From Gymnogyps californianus (taxonomy: Eukaryota > Chordata > Aves > Accipitriformes > Cathartidae), in the NCBI RefSeq assembly GCF_018139145.2, contig NC_059500.1, forward strand, positions 33,399,437 to 33,463,436: a stretch of 64,000 nucleotides of DNA. Direction: 5' to 3'. Below the pieces are notes generated by a model. That model did not search any database and was not told the DNA's origin. It worked only from the letters and a program-made list of their open reading frames with translations. Below, in pieces: positions 24,256 through 38,662 of the stretch (its first letter is position 1; every line of letters starts with the position of its first letter). The position numbers and the translations under genes were made by a program.

Positions 24256-25714
24256 GGATCCCTAGTGCATCGCCTGGGTAGTGCATTGTAGGATCTGTGA
24301 ACACACACTCACACACGTCTGTGTCATCCAGATATCCCAAAGCTGCCTCCACCAAAGCCAGAACAACTGGCCTCTTTTAATAGATTATTAAATTTTCTTT
24401 TAGAAGAAAAGCTGAATTGCCAGCTCTGTAATGGACTCTGCTGAGAATGCATGGCAACATTAGTGCTCTTTATGCTCTAGGGTTGTTTTGCATTAAAGGC
24501 ACTACACGTTGCAAATACTGCTATGCAGGTATGCCACAGGGCTTCATCACTTTAAGACAGAAGGTGGTACTGAATAGAGGTGAGTTTCACTAGTTCCAGG
24601 GAAGTTGTTTAAACTCTGAGCCCACAAAAGAGTACATTTTTAATTATTGAATAAGAAAATTGGGTGCGTAGTTGTTGAAAAACAAAACAAAAACACAGCA
24701 AGAGAGATGCTTCCTTGCTTTAAGTATCCCCGCTGCTGTCAGTAGATTTTTCCATCTCCATAACCCATTTCAGAGAGCTGGGAGAACAACATGGTTCCTC
24801 TGCAACTTTAATGAACTTTTAAGATATGCTCCATTCTTTCTTGCTGAGCACTAGTTCCTGCCAATTTGCATTATGTATGAATAATGACAGCCAGGATATG
24901 CGTTCATGGTAAGTGAACCTCAAACAATGCGGTGATTTGGGGTTCCGGTCTGCACCACTAAAATACAGAAGAATTTTTTTGTGTCTTTGCAGACTGTCAA
25001 CCTTTCTGTGTGTACCACACCCTTTTACAGGTTGATTTTTATTTTGACAGTGGATCAACCTCAGAAAATAGGTTTTTGTTTGGTTTGGTTTGGTTTCCTA
25101 CAGTAGTGCTGGGATGCAGGGAGGAAATGCTCTTTCTCATCTAGCAATGAGAGATGTAAAAAAAATCTGAGGTTGCCACCTCTTGGCCTTCAGTAGGAAG
25201 TTTTTGGAATGAAGTAGAAATCCTTTGCAGTCACTCCAAAAATGTCTAGTGGCATTCAGAAACATCTCTGGAGGCTGCATCCTAGGATGTACTTTAAGAT
25301 TCCTCCTCTTCTCCTGTGGGAGTCTCTCACTACACTTCCAAAAATTACCCTGCTTTCTGTTATATTGCCTATCTCCAGGGGAATACCAAAGTTTTGGTAC
25401 ATCAAGGTTTTTTCTTAGGCATATATGTGTGTTTTTCTTCATTGCAGTTTACAACAAGAATACCAATGGGAAAAATAAAGAAATGAAAAAGCAGACAGAG
25501 AAGAGGGCATTATTGGCCTCTTCAGAGGTGACCCAAATCTGTTAAAAATTCTCTCAGTCGTAGTATTGTGTGTGGTGATTCCTTTGTAAATGTCTCAGAC
25601 CCAAAAGTCTGTATTTCATGGTTCTGATGCTACACCCACGGTAAGCACTGTAAGCACGATGTGCATATTATTGCTGCTGTGGCAAAATATCGAACTGGAG
25701 TCATGGGTCCTAAG

Positions 25715-25800
25715 GGTAGGCTGAAAATGGAGACCAGCAGACCTAAATTCTGTTTTCAGCTCTGCTGTTGATTTGTTTTATGAAATGAGATAAAACATTT
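25715..25800 (+). repeat. Ancient L3/MIR-class relic
   Basis: ACCAGCAGACCTAAATTCTG and TTTTCAGCTCTGCTGTTGAT resemble the segment 'gagacctgggttctattcc...ggctctgccactgac' that precedes the tRNA-like hallmark region in L3/MIR-type repeats. Decayed and short; family uncertain. Confidence 0.35.
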
Positions 25801-28800
25801 AGACAGGAGTCTAAATACTTTCCATATATAGTGTGGTTATTAAGAGTAGCCTTAAGAACAAAAAGCCTTACAGTGTTAGAAAAAGTGTTGTAGATCTTAT
25901 ACGGAGTTACGTTGATAAAAATACTGTATGTGAGATTATTACATAACTTATACCTAAAAATAAGTGTGCTTAAGTAAGTGAATCCTATCTTTTGCTAAAC
26001 TAAAGAGGTTGAGGGAGATCAGGTATTTGTAAAAGGCACATGAGAGGAACGAGACCCCAGAGACAGAGAGCCACAGGGAAACTTGCTGGAACCCCTTGCA
26101 GCGTGGAGCAGCCTTGGACTCCTGAGAGCACAACAAAGACCTTCACATGGTGACAGAGAGCATCTGCCCTGGCTCATCTCATCCATCGGGGGAGACTCTT
26201 TCCAAAAAACGGTCACTTGCTCTCATGGAGGGAGGGAATTAAGAGTGTCCCAATCTGCCCTCCAGAGAGAGGAAAGATTTATTAATGGATTAGTTCACTG
26301 GGCAGCTGATAGGTTGGGTCAGACGAAGTGCCCATGGCTTGCCCCAGCCCATGGTAGACAGCTTTGCTTTAGCTTTCAGCACAAGGGCATCCTGCCTTTC
26401 AGGAGCGGATGCAATGGATGTCGGTACAGTTTTCGTTGCTCTTCTACACATTCCTACCTTTCTTTGCGCTTTTTAGAGCAGCGCAGAAAATCAGTAAGGA
26501 AGGTCAAATAATTCCTTGCTCCTTACTGGATGAAATGGATGAAAAGAAGTAATTCTAAGCAATATGGCAGCTGGCCTGTCTGTCTTCCTTGCTGACAATA
26601 GCAACATACATTTCTGTGCTCTTAGTAGAAAGCCTGTGTGAAATTGGAAAGAAGCAGTTAGTCGAGGGAGAAAGTGCATGTAAGCTCAGAGTTGTTTTGC
26701 TATGTCAGGACTCATAGATGCTAAGAGCTTGGTTTTTAGAGCCAAAAGAAGATCAGCTGGTAGGAAAAACAGTGTAATAGCAGTTATTGGCCAGCCCAAG
26801 CATGGAGTTTTCACCAGGCGTCATGATGGTGAATCTGAGTCTTCAGGCATCAAAAGTCAGTTGTCAGCACCACCCAGCATACGGCCATGAGCAAGAGGAG
26901 GGATGCGCTTCCTCCCAGCATCACGCGATCCCTCGGGGTGGCTGCTGTGATGTCTTCCTCTTACATGGGCTTTGCTTTCCCCTACTCCTTTGCACTGTCT
27001 GCTGCCAGGGAGCTGCAGTTGGGTTGGCTATCTCTGCATGAAGTGCCCTGCTAAGCTGCCTGGAGTGTCCGTGCTGTGGCCAGCGACATGACCTGGCAAA
27101 TGCTGGCAGCGTTGAGCTGTTGGGCTGCTCTGGATTTCAGAGAGAACAAGCAGTTTCCTGAGTGAGTTCAGGTTTCATCCCAAATTTCCACGCAGATCAG
27201 AGGAGAGAGTCCATTTAATTTTCGCTCTTCCCAGAAGCTCCCTCACTGTGATTGTCCAGTCCCTCTGCAAATGCTGCACTGTTTTTCACTGTCCTCTCAA
27301 CTGGTTGCTCGTCTTCTAGCAAAATAAAGTAGCAGATGTACTACTGAACATGAAATTTTGTCCTGTGCAATTTCCAAACTCTGGATTGCTTATGTCTCTC
27401 ATCTGTTAGTGAGAGATGACACATTCACACATTCAGATGACCAGTGCATTTCCTTCTGAAAGTGGTGAATACTTTTAATTTCCCTTTAAAAAAAACCCAT
27501 GCACAATTCGCAATACTTGTTTTTATTTTTAATGAATGACTGAACCAAGGCCAACGTTCCTGTAGTTTTAACTGAGCAGCAGCAGAAGTTGTAACAGAGA
27601 TGCTGCTCATGCCAGTTGGGCTATAAGTTGTAAGTTGACTTACAAAGTTTGCCTGTTTTCTGGCACAGTCTCTGACACATACACTCCAGTCAATCACAGT
27701 AAAGTGCCTAATAACAGATGTGGCAATTAAGCTGAAGAATTCTGTCTCTCTTTTAATTTTTATTACAGAGAATAACAAAGTACCTCATTAAACCCACCAT
27801 CATAGAGATTTTTTTAATTTGACATACAAATGTCTGCAAAAATTAGATCTCTGAATAGGGTGCCTTGTTACCAAAGGTGCTTTGTCAGACAATGCTATGA
27901 ATAGACCATTTTTGTAATGACAGATATGTGCTCGTGCTACTGCTGTCCTTTTACAACCCATACTGCAAGGAGGTACTGGTTTAAAGAAGGCAGCATGTGT
28001 CCTGAAGGATAATATTTTGAGGGATTTAGGGCCTTGTGCTCAAGTTAATAAAAATGTGGTCTTGATTCTTCTGGGTTCAAATTACACTGCCTTCAGCTGG
28101 AATTAGCAGCAGACATTTAGGAAGGTTTCAGATAACCTGTAACCAAAGTAAATTAACATATTTTAATAAGAGAAGTTATCTTGAAAAAAGATATTAATTG
28201 CAACCAAAAAAGTCTTCTTTTGATTGTTACAGCTTCTAAAGCATTTGGCTTCATTAGTTTCTTTTAATGATGTACCGGGCACTCTTTTTAAAGGAGAGTC
28301 TGATTCATCAATAGAAGAAATTAATTTAAGAATTTAATGATTTGAGATGTCTTAAAAATTATAGTAAGAGAAAACTGAAACTGATACAAGTCAGAACTGG
28401 AAACTTTGATATGAATTACTCTTTTAGTATCAAAGTGTTTTTATGCATAAAATACGAAGTTGTTTACTTTGTCATTGTTGGAAAGAACATGGTTTTTTAC
28501 TGCCCATCACGAGTGTTGGTAGCAGTTTTATTTCTTAGAGGTATTATTTATTCAGTGAAGCACAGCATCTTGTCTTACAGCTTCAGCTGTTTATCTAGGA
28601 ATATACTGAATCTGTCTGTGTCTGTGTACATTTACCTGCATGTGTATATAGGCACCAGTGTGCAGGTGCGCATGCACGCATACACTCACACACAAACACA
28701 TGAAAGAGAGAAAACCTGCAGACACCATTGGCACCTGGCAAGCTGAATTTCTCCCTAGGAATATTTTTTTTTCTCTGCTGACAGATAGGGAGACTAAGCA

Positions 28801-29454
28801 CTAAAATTATACAACTGCAAACATGGTTTTAAGTTTGTAATATTTTTTAAAAAGAATGTAATGTTGAGTTTAGGTGTCTTAAATGTTCAGCTGCTCCTTA
28901 ACCTGTTGTTCATATTATCCCATCTGTGGCCTGTAATATCTACAGACATAATGAGACCAAATTGTCACCCTGTAATACCAAGGAGCAGTGCAAATCAAAC
29001 AAGCTAGTAAGTAAATGTCAGGGAGAAGGCTCACAGATATAAGCATTGTTTCCATAACTGCATATGCTTACAAGCGTTATGAAAGGTATACAGTTAGAAT
29101 AAAACTTAAGTCTTGCCCTAGTTCTTCTGGGGCAGTAGCAATGATACACAGCTGCTACCAGTATAAATGGACACAGTATGATCACTTAGTGGCATCTGGT
29201 TAGGGCCTTCAGCAGTAGTAAATTAACAGTGGTGGAGAATGACAGGGAGATAGGTGAGAAATGAAATGAGCAGGTGGGAAAATGGGTCTGGTCTTGCACA
29301 TGTTGGTCTATAGAGCTCCTTCCATTTATTCCAGCTAGTAGCAACTCCAAAAGGTGCACTGAAAGGATATCCCACTGTTGTTGAGCCAGTTTACTGTGAA
29401 AACCAGTCTTACATGTTGCTTGCTCTATAGGATGGCCTTATCAGGTTATATTGT

Positions 29455-29530
29455 AGTCTCACTGAAAGCGGTTCAGGGCAGAATTCCTTTTGATTTTAAT
29501 GGGAATAGGATTTGTCCCTTTAATTGTGGT
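29455..29530 (+). repeat. Ancient palindromic repeat relic
   Basis: CAGAATTCCTTTTGATTTTA followed by ATGGGAATAGGATTTGTCCC matches the central part of old reptile/bird hairpin repeats of the form 'cccattgacttcaatggg'. Only the core is recognisable. Confidence 0.35.
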
Positions 29531-31099
29531 TTTGTTAAAAAGCTAGAATTAACCAGTCTCTTTTGGGTTTGCATTACGGTCTTCCATTTTCCCCTTTGAG
29601 GAAAGAATGCAGGAGTACTACATCCATTCTAACCTTTGCAAATGCCAAAATAAAAGATGGAAGAAGTGAATGAATGAAGTGTCAAGGGAAACACGTCTGG
29701 GTTCCCCATTCTTCTACCAGAATGTTTTGGATTTACTTTGCGGGGGGGCGTGGGAGGCTTGTGCAATGAATCATAGATACTTTGAACTAGATTGCTGGAG
29801 GTGGAAAAGAAAAGCTGATAAGTAATGCATTGAAATGTTCAGAAGCTGTTAAAATGAGATGGCATCAGAGTTAATTAACTTTTTTTTTAAAAAAGCAGAT
29901 CATTTGAAAATTGAAGTCTGTAACAAAGTACTGTGATAAGGATTTACAGGAGTGAAATGCTCAGTCTAAATCATGAAAACAGGAGCTAACTGGAATGACA
30001 ACTTTTTTTTCTGTAAAACGTTATATGCAAAATGGCATTTCATTGGATGATTTGCAAAGATAAATGTACTGAAGCAGTGTTACCAACAAATTTGTTCACA
30101 AATTATTATAACTTGTTAGCAACTAGAAGATATAAACAAATGAAGGTGTTCATATGTCTGATTTTCATAATGAAAGGGTCCAGTGAAAGGCTGTGACAAG
30201 TGTGGGGAGCTGCAGATTGAAGAATTTTGCCAGTGATAATGGAGGCTGTGTCTGGGAAAGGGAAGAATCTAATGTATGATGGAAATGTATGTGGAAAAAG
30301 AGAACATGCATGTAACGGGGGGAGGAAAGAAACAGAGGCGGTCTTTGAAGAGGGCTGAAACAAGAAAGCAGGAGACTTTTAAAGGAAGGCGGGCACATTT
30401 GAAATGGATCCTAAATTGCATAGGAAGCTAAAGGAATTGTCTGAGTCCTGTGATTGTACTGCTTTATATGCTGGCAATAAACTGGAAGTGACACAGTGTC
30501 TGGAAGGCTGGTATTCGAGATAATAGGAAAAGAGGGGTCACAAAAGCTACGGTCAAGGGAGGGTAAAACCATGAATGAGAATTTCCACAGGAGTGGAACC
30601 AGGGCATTGGTGTATTTAGGCAACCACAGGATTGTCCCAGGCAACTTGTCAGCAACCACAAAGTTTTCACAGTTGCATCCATAAATACAATATCCTTTCC
30701 TGTGATTCCCATTAGAAAAAAATGAAATATCAGATGTCTGGTGATGCTATCTGCTTAAAGGACTGCTAAAAATTTGATACAGATTTCTTATCATGTTATT
30801 CTGTAATAAACAGAGCTTTCATACATGCCACTAACATCTGACTTGAGAAATAACTTTCCTTAAACACATGCATCCAACCATTTTTACTCTTAGCCTTCTA
30901 GCCTTCACCTGTACTATTAAAACAGCTCTGGGATTAATACACAGACTGATGGTCCAGTAAGGAGTACATTATTTGATTAAAAAAAGAAAAGGGAAAGAAG
31001 GGGGGAAGGAAGTCTGTCTGTGTGGTTATGATTTTTATATCAAACCCTATACTGTATAGCCTCTCTTAAAATATGTGTTATTTGCTTTTATTACTGTTA

Positions 31100-31460
31100 A
31101 CTGACTGTTAACTGTCAACAGCGACCCTGGGAAAGATGCCCAGGGCTGATAGGTGCCATCCGTGAAAGCTGCTGGTCCCTGCGTTGGTAGCCTCGTCCCA
31201 GCCGCGTGATGTCACCGGCCAGCCCCTGGCTCCTGCATGTCTCTGCATCCCACCACTGTTTTCTTCCAAAACGTGGTCTGTGGCTTCCCTGGGGGCAGCT
31301 GGCCAGCCCCAGGGCAATCCGCAGCTGCAGAGAGGGGCTGGAAGGGGAGGAGGAAGACCTTGAATGTCTGTCTGGAGGGTGCAGGCAACAAACAGCTGCA
31401 ACAGCTCCCCTGCAAACAGGCAGTCAGCTGGGAAGCGGCGACCTCTGAAGATCTACACAC
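31100..31460. promoter_or_regulatory. GC-rich intronic block with four CAGCTG E-boxes
   Basis: A locally GC-rich block in AT-rich intron 1. CAGCTG, the preferred site of myogenic and neurogenic bHLH dimers, occurs at 31296-31301, 31322-31327, 31393-31398 and 31425-31430, four times in 135 bp. The host gene is expressed in muscle precursor cells and glia, so an enhancer is a reasonable guess, but the sequence alone does not prove one. Chance open frames (up to 112 codons) overlap on both strands and have no known domain. Confidence 0.35.
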
Positions 31461-33959
31461 GCTTAAGAGAAAGAGATGGTGGTTGAGGGTGGCCTTTCTA
31501 AAACCAGCCTCCTGCGTGCCCTTCCCTATGCGTGGAAGGGTGAACTACTCTTGGTCCCGACTTGTCCCCTGGTGACAAGCTGCACGTTGCCATTACCCAA
31601 AAATACGACGCTGAGGCAATGCTACCATCAGTAGTACAGACACACCCTATGAAGATTTTCAGTGGTCTGTGTTTACAAAATTGGTTTATTATAAATTCTT
31701 TTTAGAGGCAATTTCATTTTGTTTGTCCTTCCTCATCTCACATATAGCTTCTCTGTCCATCACTTACTCTTATTTCATTATTTGGCTTGGGACGAAGGAG
31801 CATTAAGCATCTTGAGGAATTTTCCCTTTTTTTTTTGGTACGAGAGCCTGAAGTTAAAGCAATGAATTACTGCCCACTAATACCCAGACCAGAAATAGAT
31901 AATAAGTATACTTACCTGACATCATAGTTTTATATGGTTCACTTAAAGTGTCTTGTGTAAAAGAAGTATATCAGGGTTTATGTTCTAGCTGCTATTTCAT
32001 TTTCTGAAAGTGTGCTTTTCAGATACTTTGGTTTGGATTCTAGACAGCTTTAACTGTTTTTATTTGGTAACTTTTCATTTGGGTGGAAAATAACTGGACA
32101 GCACAGTTAGCCAAAAGATTTTTGTTAACAGTTCATCCTGTTGACTTCCCATGTGAATAATCTTTAAACACACAGTACCATGTGCTGTAGGTAACCTTAA
32201 CAATCACAGGTTTGCATGTTCAAGACCTATACTTGTTATCTGCCTGAAAAAAAAAGATCTTTTAATGTGAACAGTGCTCTGATTTAGTGGACAATGACAG
32301 CTACAGTGAAGTGACCCCATGCTTGTGATGTTTGGCAGCCTGCCTCTGAGGAATAATAATGAGTCCATCTGCAAAGGATCTGGCATGCTGGCATTTGTCT
32401 TTACCATGCCTCCTTGCCTTGTGCAAACTTGACTTCCACTGAACTTTCTTTCCCTCTCCTTTTAATACTGATTTGAGGGAGGACTGATAAATGGACATAT
32501 CATCCTTGCCAGCTTAGCGGCTACGGAAACTCTCATTGTACGGTGAGAGTGTTGCATGGCAGTAAGTGAAGTTGGTGGGCCAAAAAGCGTCTTGCTTTTC
32601 AAGAGGCCAGAATATCCTAGGGAAACTCTCATCTGATCTTTTACAGTAAGAACAAATGTTGTAAAAGATACTGCTGAGTGACTTGCAGGGCAATATGGAG
32701 TCCTCGAGGACCCAGTTTATGCTGGTGATGGAATAGCGATGTGCTTTTGGGTCTGTACTGCAGCATGATGCTGGGGCATGCAGTGCTATGGAGGGGCCAG
32801 CCATCTGGGACCGTGCTGTGGCACTGGGTGGCATTGCTAGTATAAGGCTAGATTTTTGCTGAGAGTTAAAGATTTCTGTTTCCTCCAATGTTTGTAATTA
32901 CCTTATTTCATTCTGGAAATGGAACTGTCCTTATAATTGCAGTTCAAGAGATTGTTTGACACTTAGAAAACAATATGTGCAGTGTGGCAGCTCCCAACTT
33001 CTCCAGGCTTCCACCTGAAAGTTTTCGTGTTTAAGTAGAAGGTGCCTACTCCAAAATACAGTTTAACAGGTGCTCTCTGTTATTTAAGATCAGATCATGT
33101 ATTATTGCATTTATATTTAGAAGGAATGGTACAGATATGCAGCCTGTGAAATGATAACATTACTTAAAGGATCATGACGCCATAGCTTTCAAAACAGGTA
33201 TTTCCATGACTTAGGGGCAAATAAAGCCTGGTCTCCTCTAGACTTGTGGGTTATCAGTGGATTTTCTGGAACTTGACAGTTCAAGACTTCTTCACTTCTG
33301 TAAACTCCAATTTAGATGACCAATGGATTTGGAAGTTACTGGGCATGAGGCTAGAACACATACACAAACATTGTGATTACATAAACCTCATTTTCCTAGA
33401 AACCTCTGGTAATTAAAGAGAGAGAGAAAATAAAAATGATCTGATCTATTAACTGAAGAAAAATGGCAATTCATTAATGATTTATTTTTCTTAATAACAT
33501 GGCACTTGAGAAAAGTAGCAGTATATCTGTCCCCATAAAGGAAACTTGTTCCAGCACACTCAGCCTCTGATTTGGTTATTCTTCAGGTACTAGTCTAAAT
33601 TAATTGTTTTTCCATTTCATGTACTTAGTCCATCTTAAACACCTTTGGACTCTTCAAATGTGTCAGTTTGTTTCACTTTGACTCTTAGATACTAACTCAA
33701 ATTTGAGACTTTCTCTGCGGTATGACTGTTTCTGAGTGACTTAGGCGTACTCTCTATTTCATGCAAGACCTGCTAGCGTTTGAGAAGGGAAGCCTGGGAT
33801 GCGGCTGGATTGGCTTGTAGGCCTAAACTTGTCTTAATTGATGTAAACGGCTGCCACCCCCCGAGGGACCTCAGGAGTGAAAAAGCTTGCAGAAGAATAA
33901 ACGTGCGAAGAGGAAAACTGGAGGGGCTGTCACGTTTGTGTGCTAGGGTATTAAATAAG

Positions 33960-34730
33960 GACATTATTTAATATTACTGTGTTTTGAGGGAGGGCTCAGT
34001 GGTTGCATTAGTATGGTTTATGGCTAGTCATATATTTAGCAAATTCATCCAGCAGGGTCAGGTTGTCAGTGAGTGTGTGGCTAAGGCAATACCTGTCAGC
34101 ATACATTTGGATGAGCAGTGAGGTTTAAAAGTAAAGAAGCACAAGCTAAGAGGGTCAGATTTGATTAAGCTGCATCAAGAAGGGCCCTTGTAATCTCTGA
34201 TCATGAGGGCTGTGAAAGGGTCATTCAATTTAGGGCACTATTGGGTTATCATTTAGCAAACTGTCATATTAGCTGTCCAGATTCCACACATTTTCTGTCA
34301 AGCAGAGTCTCAGCCTTGCCAGATGGGTTGCATGTCGATCTCTTCTGAGCTCCCCTAACTGGCGATGATGCCTTCGGAGTGACATATTTTGAGGATTCGA
34401 GAAAAGACCAGTCACTTCATTTGCATTTGCTGTGATTGTACTTCTTCAGCCAGTCTAGGGTCAGTGTGATAACGCCTCTGTTCAGGTGAATTCATATTTG
34501 GTTTATGAGTGAGGTTTCATGTGACACAGCATCAAACTGATTTACTGATTTCCAAAGGAAAAACGCCTTCTGCTCTTCACCCATTAATTCTCTAACGTGA
34601 TCAATAAAAGCAATCAGTTTTTTTCACAGAAGTTAACACGGGACTAATCATCATTGACAAGATTAGGTCAGGTTCAAATTTTGCTTTGCCTGACATTGGT
34701 AGTGTAAGAGATGATTTTATAAACAAATGT
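33960..34730. promoter_or_regulatory. Candidate conserved non-coding block
   Basis: About 0.8 kb of complex, repeat-free intronic sequence free of long mononucleotide runs, with a perfect octamer ATTTGCAT (34419-34426), a homeodomain-type CATTAATT near 34582 and a Hox/Cdx-like TCAATAAAAG at 34601-34610. The texture is like developmental enhancers, but conservation cannot be measured here. Confidence 0.25.
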
Positions 34731-37700
34731 GCCCCTGGTAGAGGAGCTGAACCTCAGGACTGAGGAGAGTATAATGCTATGAAAAACACTATGTAGGAAG
34801 TGAAGGACCAAACAATTCATCAAAGAAAATCTTTAGAAAAAGTCTTTATCTCATCTGGAGCCGTGATTTCCAGTTGCGGGTAGCAGTCACTAAGTCTGTT
34901 ATGGGATGCTGGCTTTGTCATGCTCTGGAGAGTGTGAAGGCAGAGGCACCAGCAAGGGACTCTGCAGTAACGACTGTGTGGTTTACAATTCAGTCGGAAA
35001 GTTTAACTATGATGGACAGAATGAAGATTTTTTAAAAGAGCATTTGCTGTACATGCAAGTTAATGCAATGTAAGTGTAATTAAGAACAGCCCATGGGATT
35101 ACAGCCCAGAGAACAGTTCGATATACCTGTGCCATATCACTGTAGAAAGGGAGAAAAGGGTGTTGTAAAACCTTAGAGATACCATGACAGAGTATGAAAA
35201 GGTCTCACTATTCTGAAGTTCATCTTGTAACTAAATGGCACATTCCTGCTGCATTTTTTATGTTGCAGTGGTAAAAATGCTTTTGCAACAGTAATGAGAA
35301 GGCTACATCAGCATTTCCCTTGGTCTTGGGTCCATTATGTCATGTTAGCAACTGTATCGTACTATTCTCTGTTGCTCATGCACTTCTAATCCTGCTTAAT
35401 TCACTGGCAGCACTTGATTTTGCTGACCAAAAAATACTTGTTCGCGGCCTTGAGCAACCTTCACTTCTTTTACGTTTTGCGTTGTTTTACCCTCCCCTGC
35501 TCCCCCAGTTCCACTCATATTTATTTACCTTTTGTTAAGACAAATCTGAGGGAGAGCTGTGTGCCCTGAGATTTGCTTGTGGCTCTGCTCTGGGTGGGTG
35601 GAGAGATTAATTTGTAATCGTGTCTCAGTTTTCACTACATAGAGGAGAAACATTTGTTTGCCTTTTTTAGTTATCTATTCTTTCTCTGGTTTTGATCCTG
35701 AACTCTATAGGAAAATAAACCCAAACCAAAGCAAAACGTGTGCAAAACTGTCAACACAGTTGGTAGCAGCAAAGAAAGTGCCTACAAATCTCAGATGATG
35801 GGTAGTAATGGTTAACTGTCTGTGTTTATAGGGCTCACATACAGGCTTTTTCATCTGCTTACTAGCGAGACGAATGTAGTTCGTGTAGTTACTCACATTA
35901 AAATGTGTTTTAGAGGAGTAATTTATGGGAGTGTATTTTTGGGATACTGGGACACCTGTTACACCATTTTAAAATGAGCTTGTTAGTAATTATAGTACGC
36001 CTTGGGATGATCAGATTAATTTTTTAATATGACTATTATTGATGACTATTAATATCTTGCTTTGATATAATAAACATATAATGAGCTAAATTACCTTAAT
36101 TAGATTACAGAAATTTAGGGGAGTAGTCTACAGTTGCTTCATGCAGCTGGATTGCTTTCCTGTTAACATTTTTAAACCATGGGCCTGTATTAAGGTCCAG
36201 GGAGACAGAGAAGTCTCTGAGCTAAACAGACCTCATATTGCACAAGACCTGCCTTAAAGATCCTGCCTAAATGAGAGTAAAGATGCAGCTTTGTTAACTA
36301 AAGTTTTTGCCTTGAATAGTATAAAAAATGCTAAGGGGCAATAAGATTTTAGTGTGTTGAGACATACGAATTCTGTCGTGTACTTTAGTGGAAGAAAGAC
36401 CTGGCAGCAAAATGCCATGGGCTAGGTTAAATTTGTTGTGTGGTCATTCGGGTTGTGAAGTTGGAGACTTCAACTGCACTGAGAGAGTCGTACATGCTGG
36501 TTAACAATCAAAATGACTGGAAAACGTATTTTGGTAACTCCCGTATGAAGTTTGAAAAATATCGTCCCCTCCCCCCGTATATGCAAATGTGTTGCTGGAT
36601 ATTGGAGAGCATTTTGGGAACAACCATTTGCCTCTTTAAAGTTCTTTACCATGGAGGTCAATGGTGCTACTCACAGTAGAAGGCTCGATGCCTGGTAGCA
36701 AAATTCCTGTTTACAGCTCAGGAACACAAATTGTACAGTATGCTGTAGGAGGTCAGAGGAGCTTTCTGTTTTAGCATGAGTTATATACTCTCTCATACAT
36801 CTACTAATCACTAATTTGCATAGAGAAGGCGTTCTCCAACATGAGCATTTTCAGTGCTTAAACCACAGGTACTATGTATGTGTAGATAGTGAAGATACTG
36901 ATGTATTATTGGGTGAGATAATTTAAGCAATATATAATAAGAAAAGTGAATCTCTGAACAGGGTATCTCAGTGCATACTGTAGACAGCAAGAGTTAAATG
37001 AGTAATCTACATTTTTTATTGCTAATATAAACACTTTAGCAATGCTAATCAGTTGTACTGATTTTCTGTTTTGATTTTCCTTAATAATTAAGCAAAAGAT
37101 CTGGAATGCAATCAAGTTTTACACTAGGGGGTTCATGCAAATGATTTTTTTTTAATTTTAAATTTTGTTAAATGTATCCAAAAGGAAAGTTACTGAAGTT
37201 GAGAATAAAAGGAAAAAAGGAAATACAGTTTACAGTCTGCATAATCAAAGTGACTGTTTTCAGTGAGGGAAATCACCACTTTGTTGAAATTATTAGCTGA
37301 AAATACAGCTGCTTTTACTGCTTTTTAAACAACTGCACATTGACTACTCTGCTATGCAGTGTGCATGCAGAGAAACAGTTACAGACCATGAAATGTCTTT
37401 CAGCAGCCCTGATTTTTCAAGAGGGATTTAGCAAAATGGGATCATCTCTGTATCCTCAGATATCTTAAATATAATAGTTTCTTTTTGTGAGCTTTTTTGT
37501 GTTGGCTTCTGAAGAAGGCATTGTAAAGTAAGACTATTTCATCTCTATTTTTTTTTTTCATGGCCCAGTGGACTTTTTTCTCTTAAAATAAAGTTATTGG
37601 TGTGGTTTGCTTTATTCTGTTCCATAATATTTAAAGTAAGAAATTTCTATTTCTGATTAATTTACTTTGTTAAAAATATTTGTATTATTTCAAAACAAAC

Positions 37701-38662
37701 ATTTATTAGAAATAATTTTCTTATACTACAGATTAAACTCAATGATCTTATTTTTTTTATCATCTCTGTAGCCACATAGTGTTAAAATTTCTGTGAAAAT
37801 GAGGATATAAGGTCAAATGTTCACTGAAAGGTAAATATAGTAGCATAAGTCATTACAAATTACCTATTACCTGCATTCATTCTGGCATTTGTGGATTAAT
37901 GGCAGGTTGGATTGAAAGTGTTCCAGTATGCAAATTAAAATAATTTGCTTGAAAACAGAGATAGACCTAGTCAAAGTGTTAGGATAATCTTTTAGATTTT
38001 TATGTTATTACAATAACTTTCTTATGAGCGTAGTGTTTATTCTATTTGGGAATTGCATGACTGGCAGAGGAGGGAGTATTTTTGAAAACTACATGGGGAA
38101 TTCTACTTTAAAGAGCAGTAACAATGCAAGATAATGAGCTTTTTACGAAAGATGCTGCTTGAGATAGGGTGGCGTCTGGGGTTTTTAAGAGGTCAGCGTA
38201 GGCTGCAGGAAGTGGGAGTGCTTCTGGGAATGAATGGAGTAGCACAAACCCCTCCTGTGAGTAAGTGATGTGCAGGATTTCTGACAGTGTGTCATCAGCT
38301 GAACCTTTCTACTCTTGCAGTCTTGAGCAAATGGCAGCCTTTATTTTAAATTGCAGCTCTGTCATTTGGTGTGGACAAGCCATGACTAAACAGACTGAAC
38401 CTGGCTGCCTGTAATTTGATGGGACAGTGGGACCTCTAAAATGTAGTTTGTTCACTGGCTGACCGCTCTGCCACTCATGTGAAACTACCCCATTTGGGTT
38501 CTTCTTCCAACATGATATTGTTGCTGCTAGGCAAGCAGTGTGTGTTTCTTGAAGTACCTGTTGCTTTATATCATATATATTGATTATATATGGGTCAATA
38601 GTTTTAGCTCCTTTATCATTTGTATAATACTGTTAATGTATTATAAATATTTTTTCTTACAG

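Larger units (their letters stand above)
13193..38662 (+). other. MEGF10: Intron 1 (inferred)
   Basis: About 25.5 kb between the CpG-island donor and the 3' splice site before the start codon. No coding exon is visible in it. It contains relics of old repeats, simple-sequence tracts and several candidate regulatory blocks listed separately. Stretches not listed separately are ordinary unique AT-rich DNA in which I see nothing specific. Confidence 0.55.

Noticed and set aside
28342..28746. 134-codon + strand frame
   Set aside because: Phe/Tyr/Ile-rich translation of AT-rich DNA running into a CA-type repeat, with no domain or splice context.
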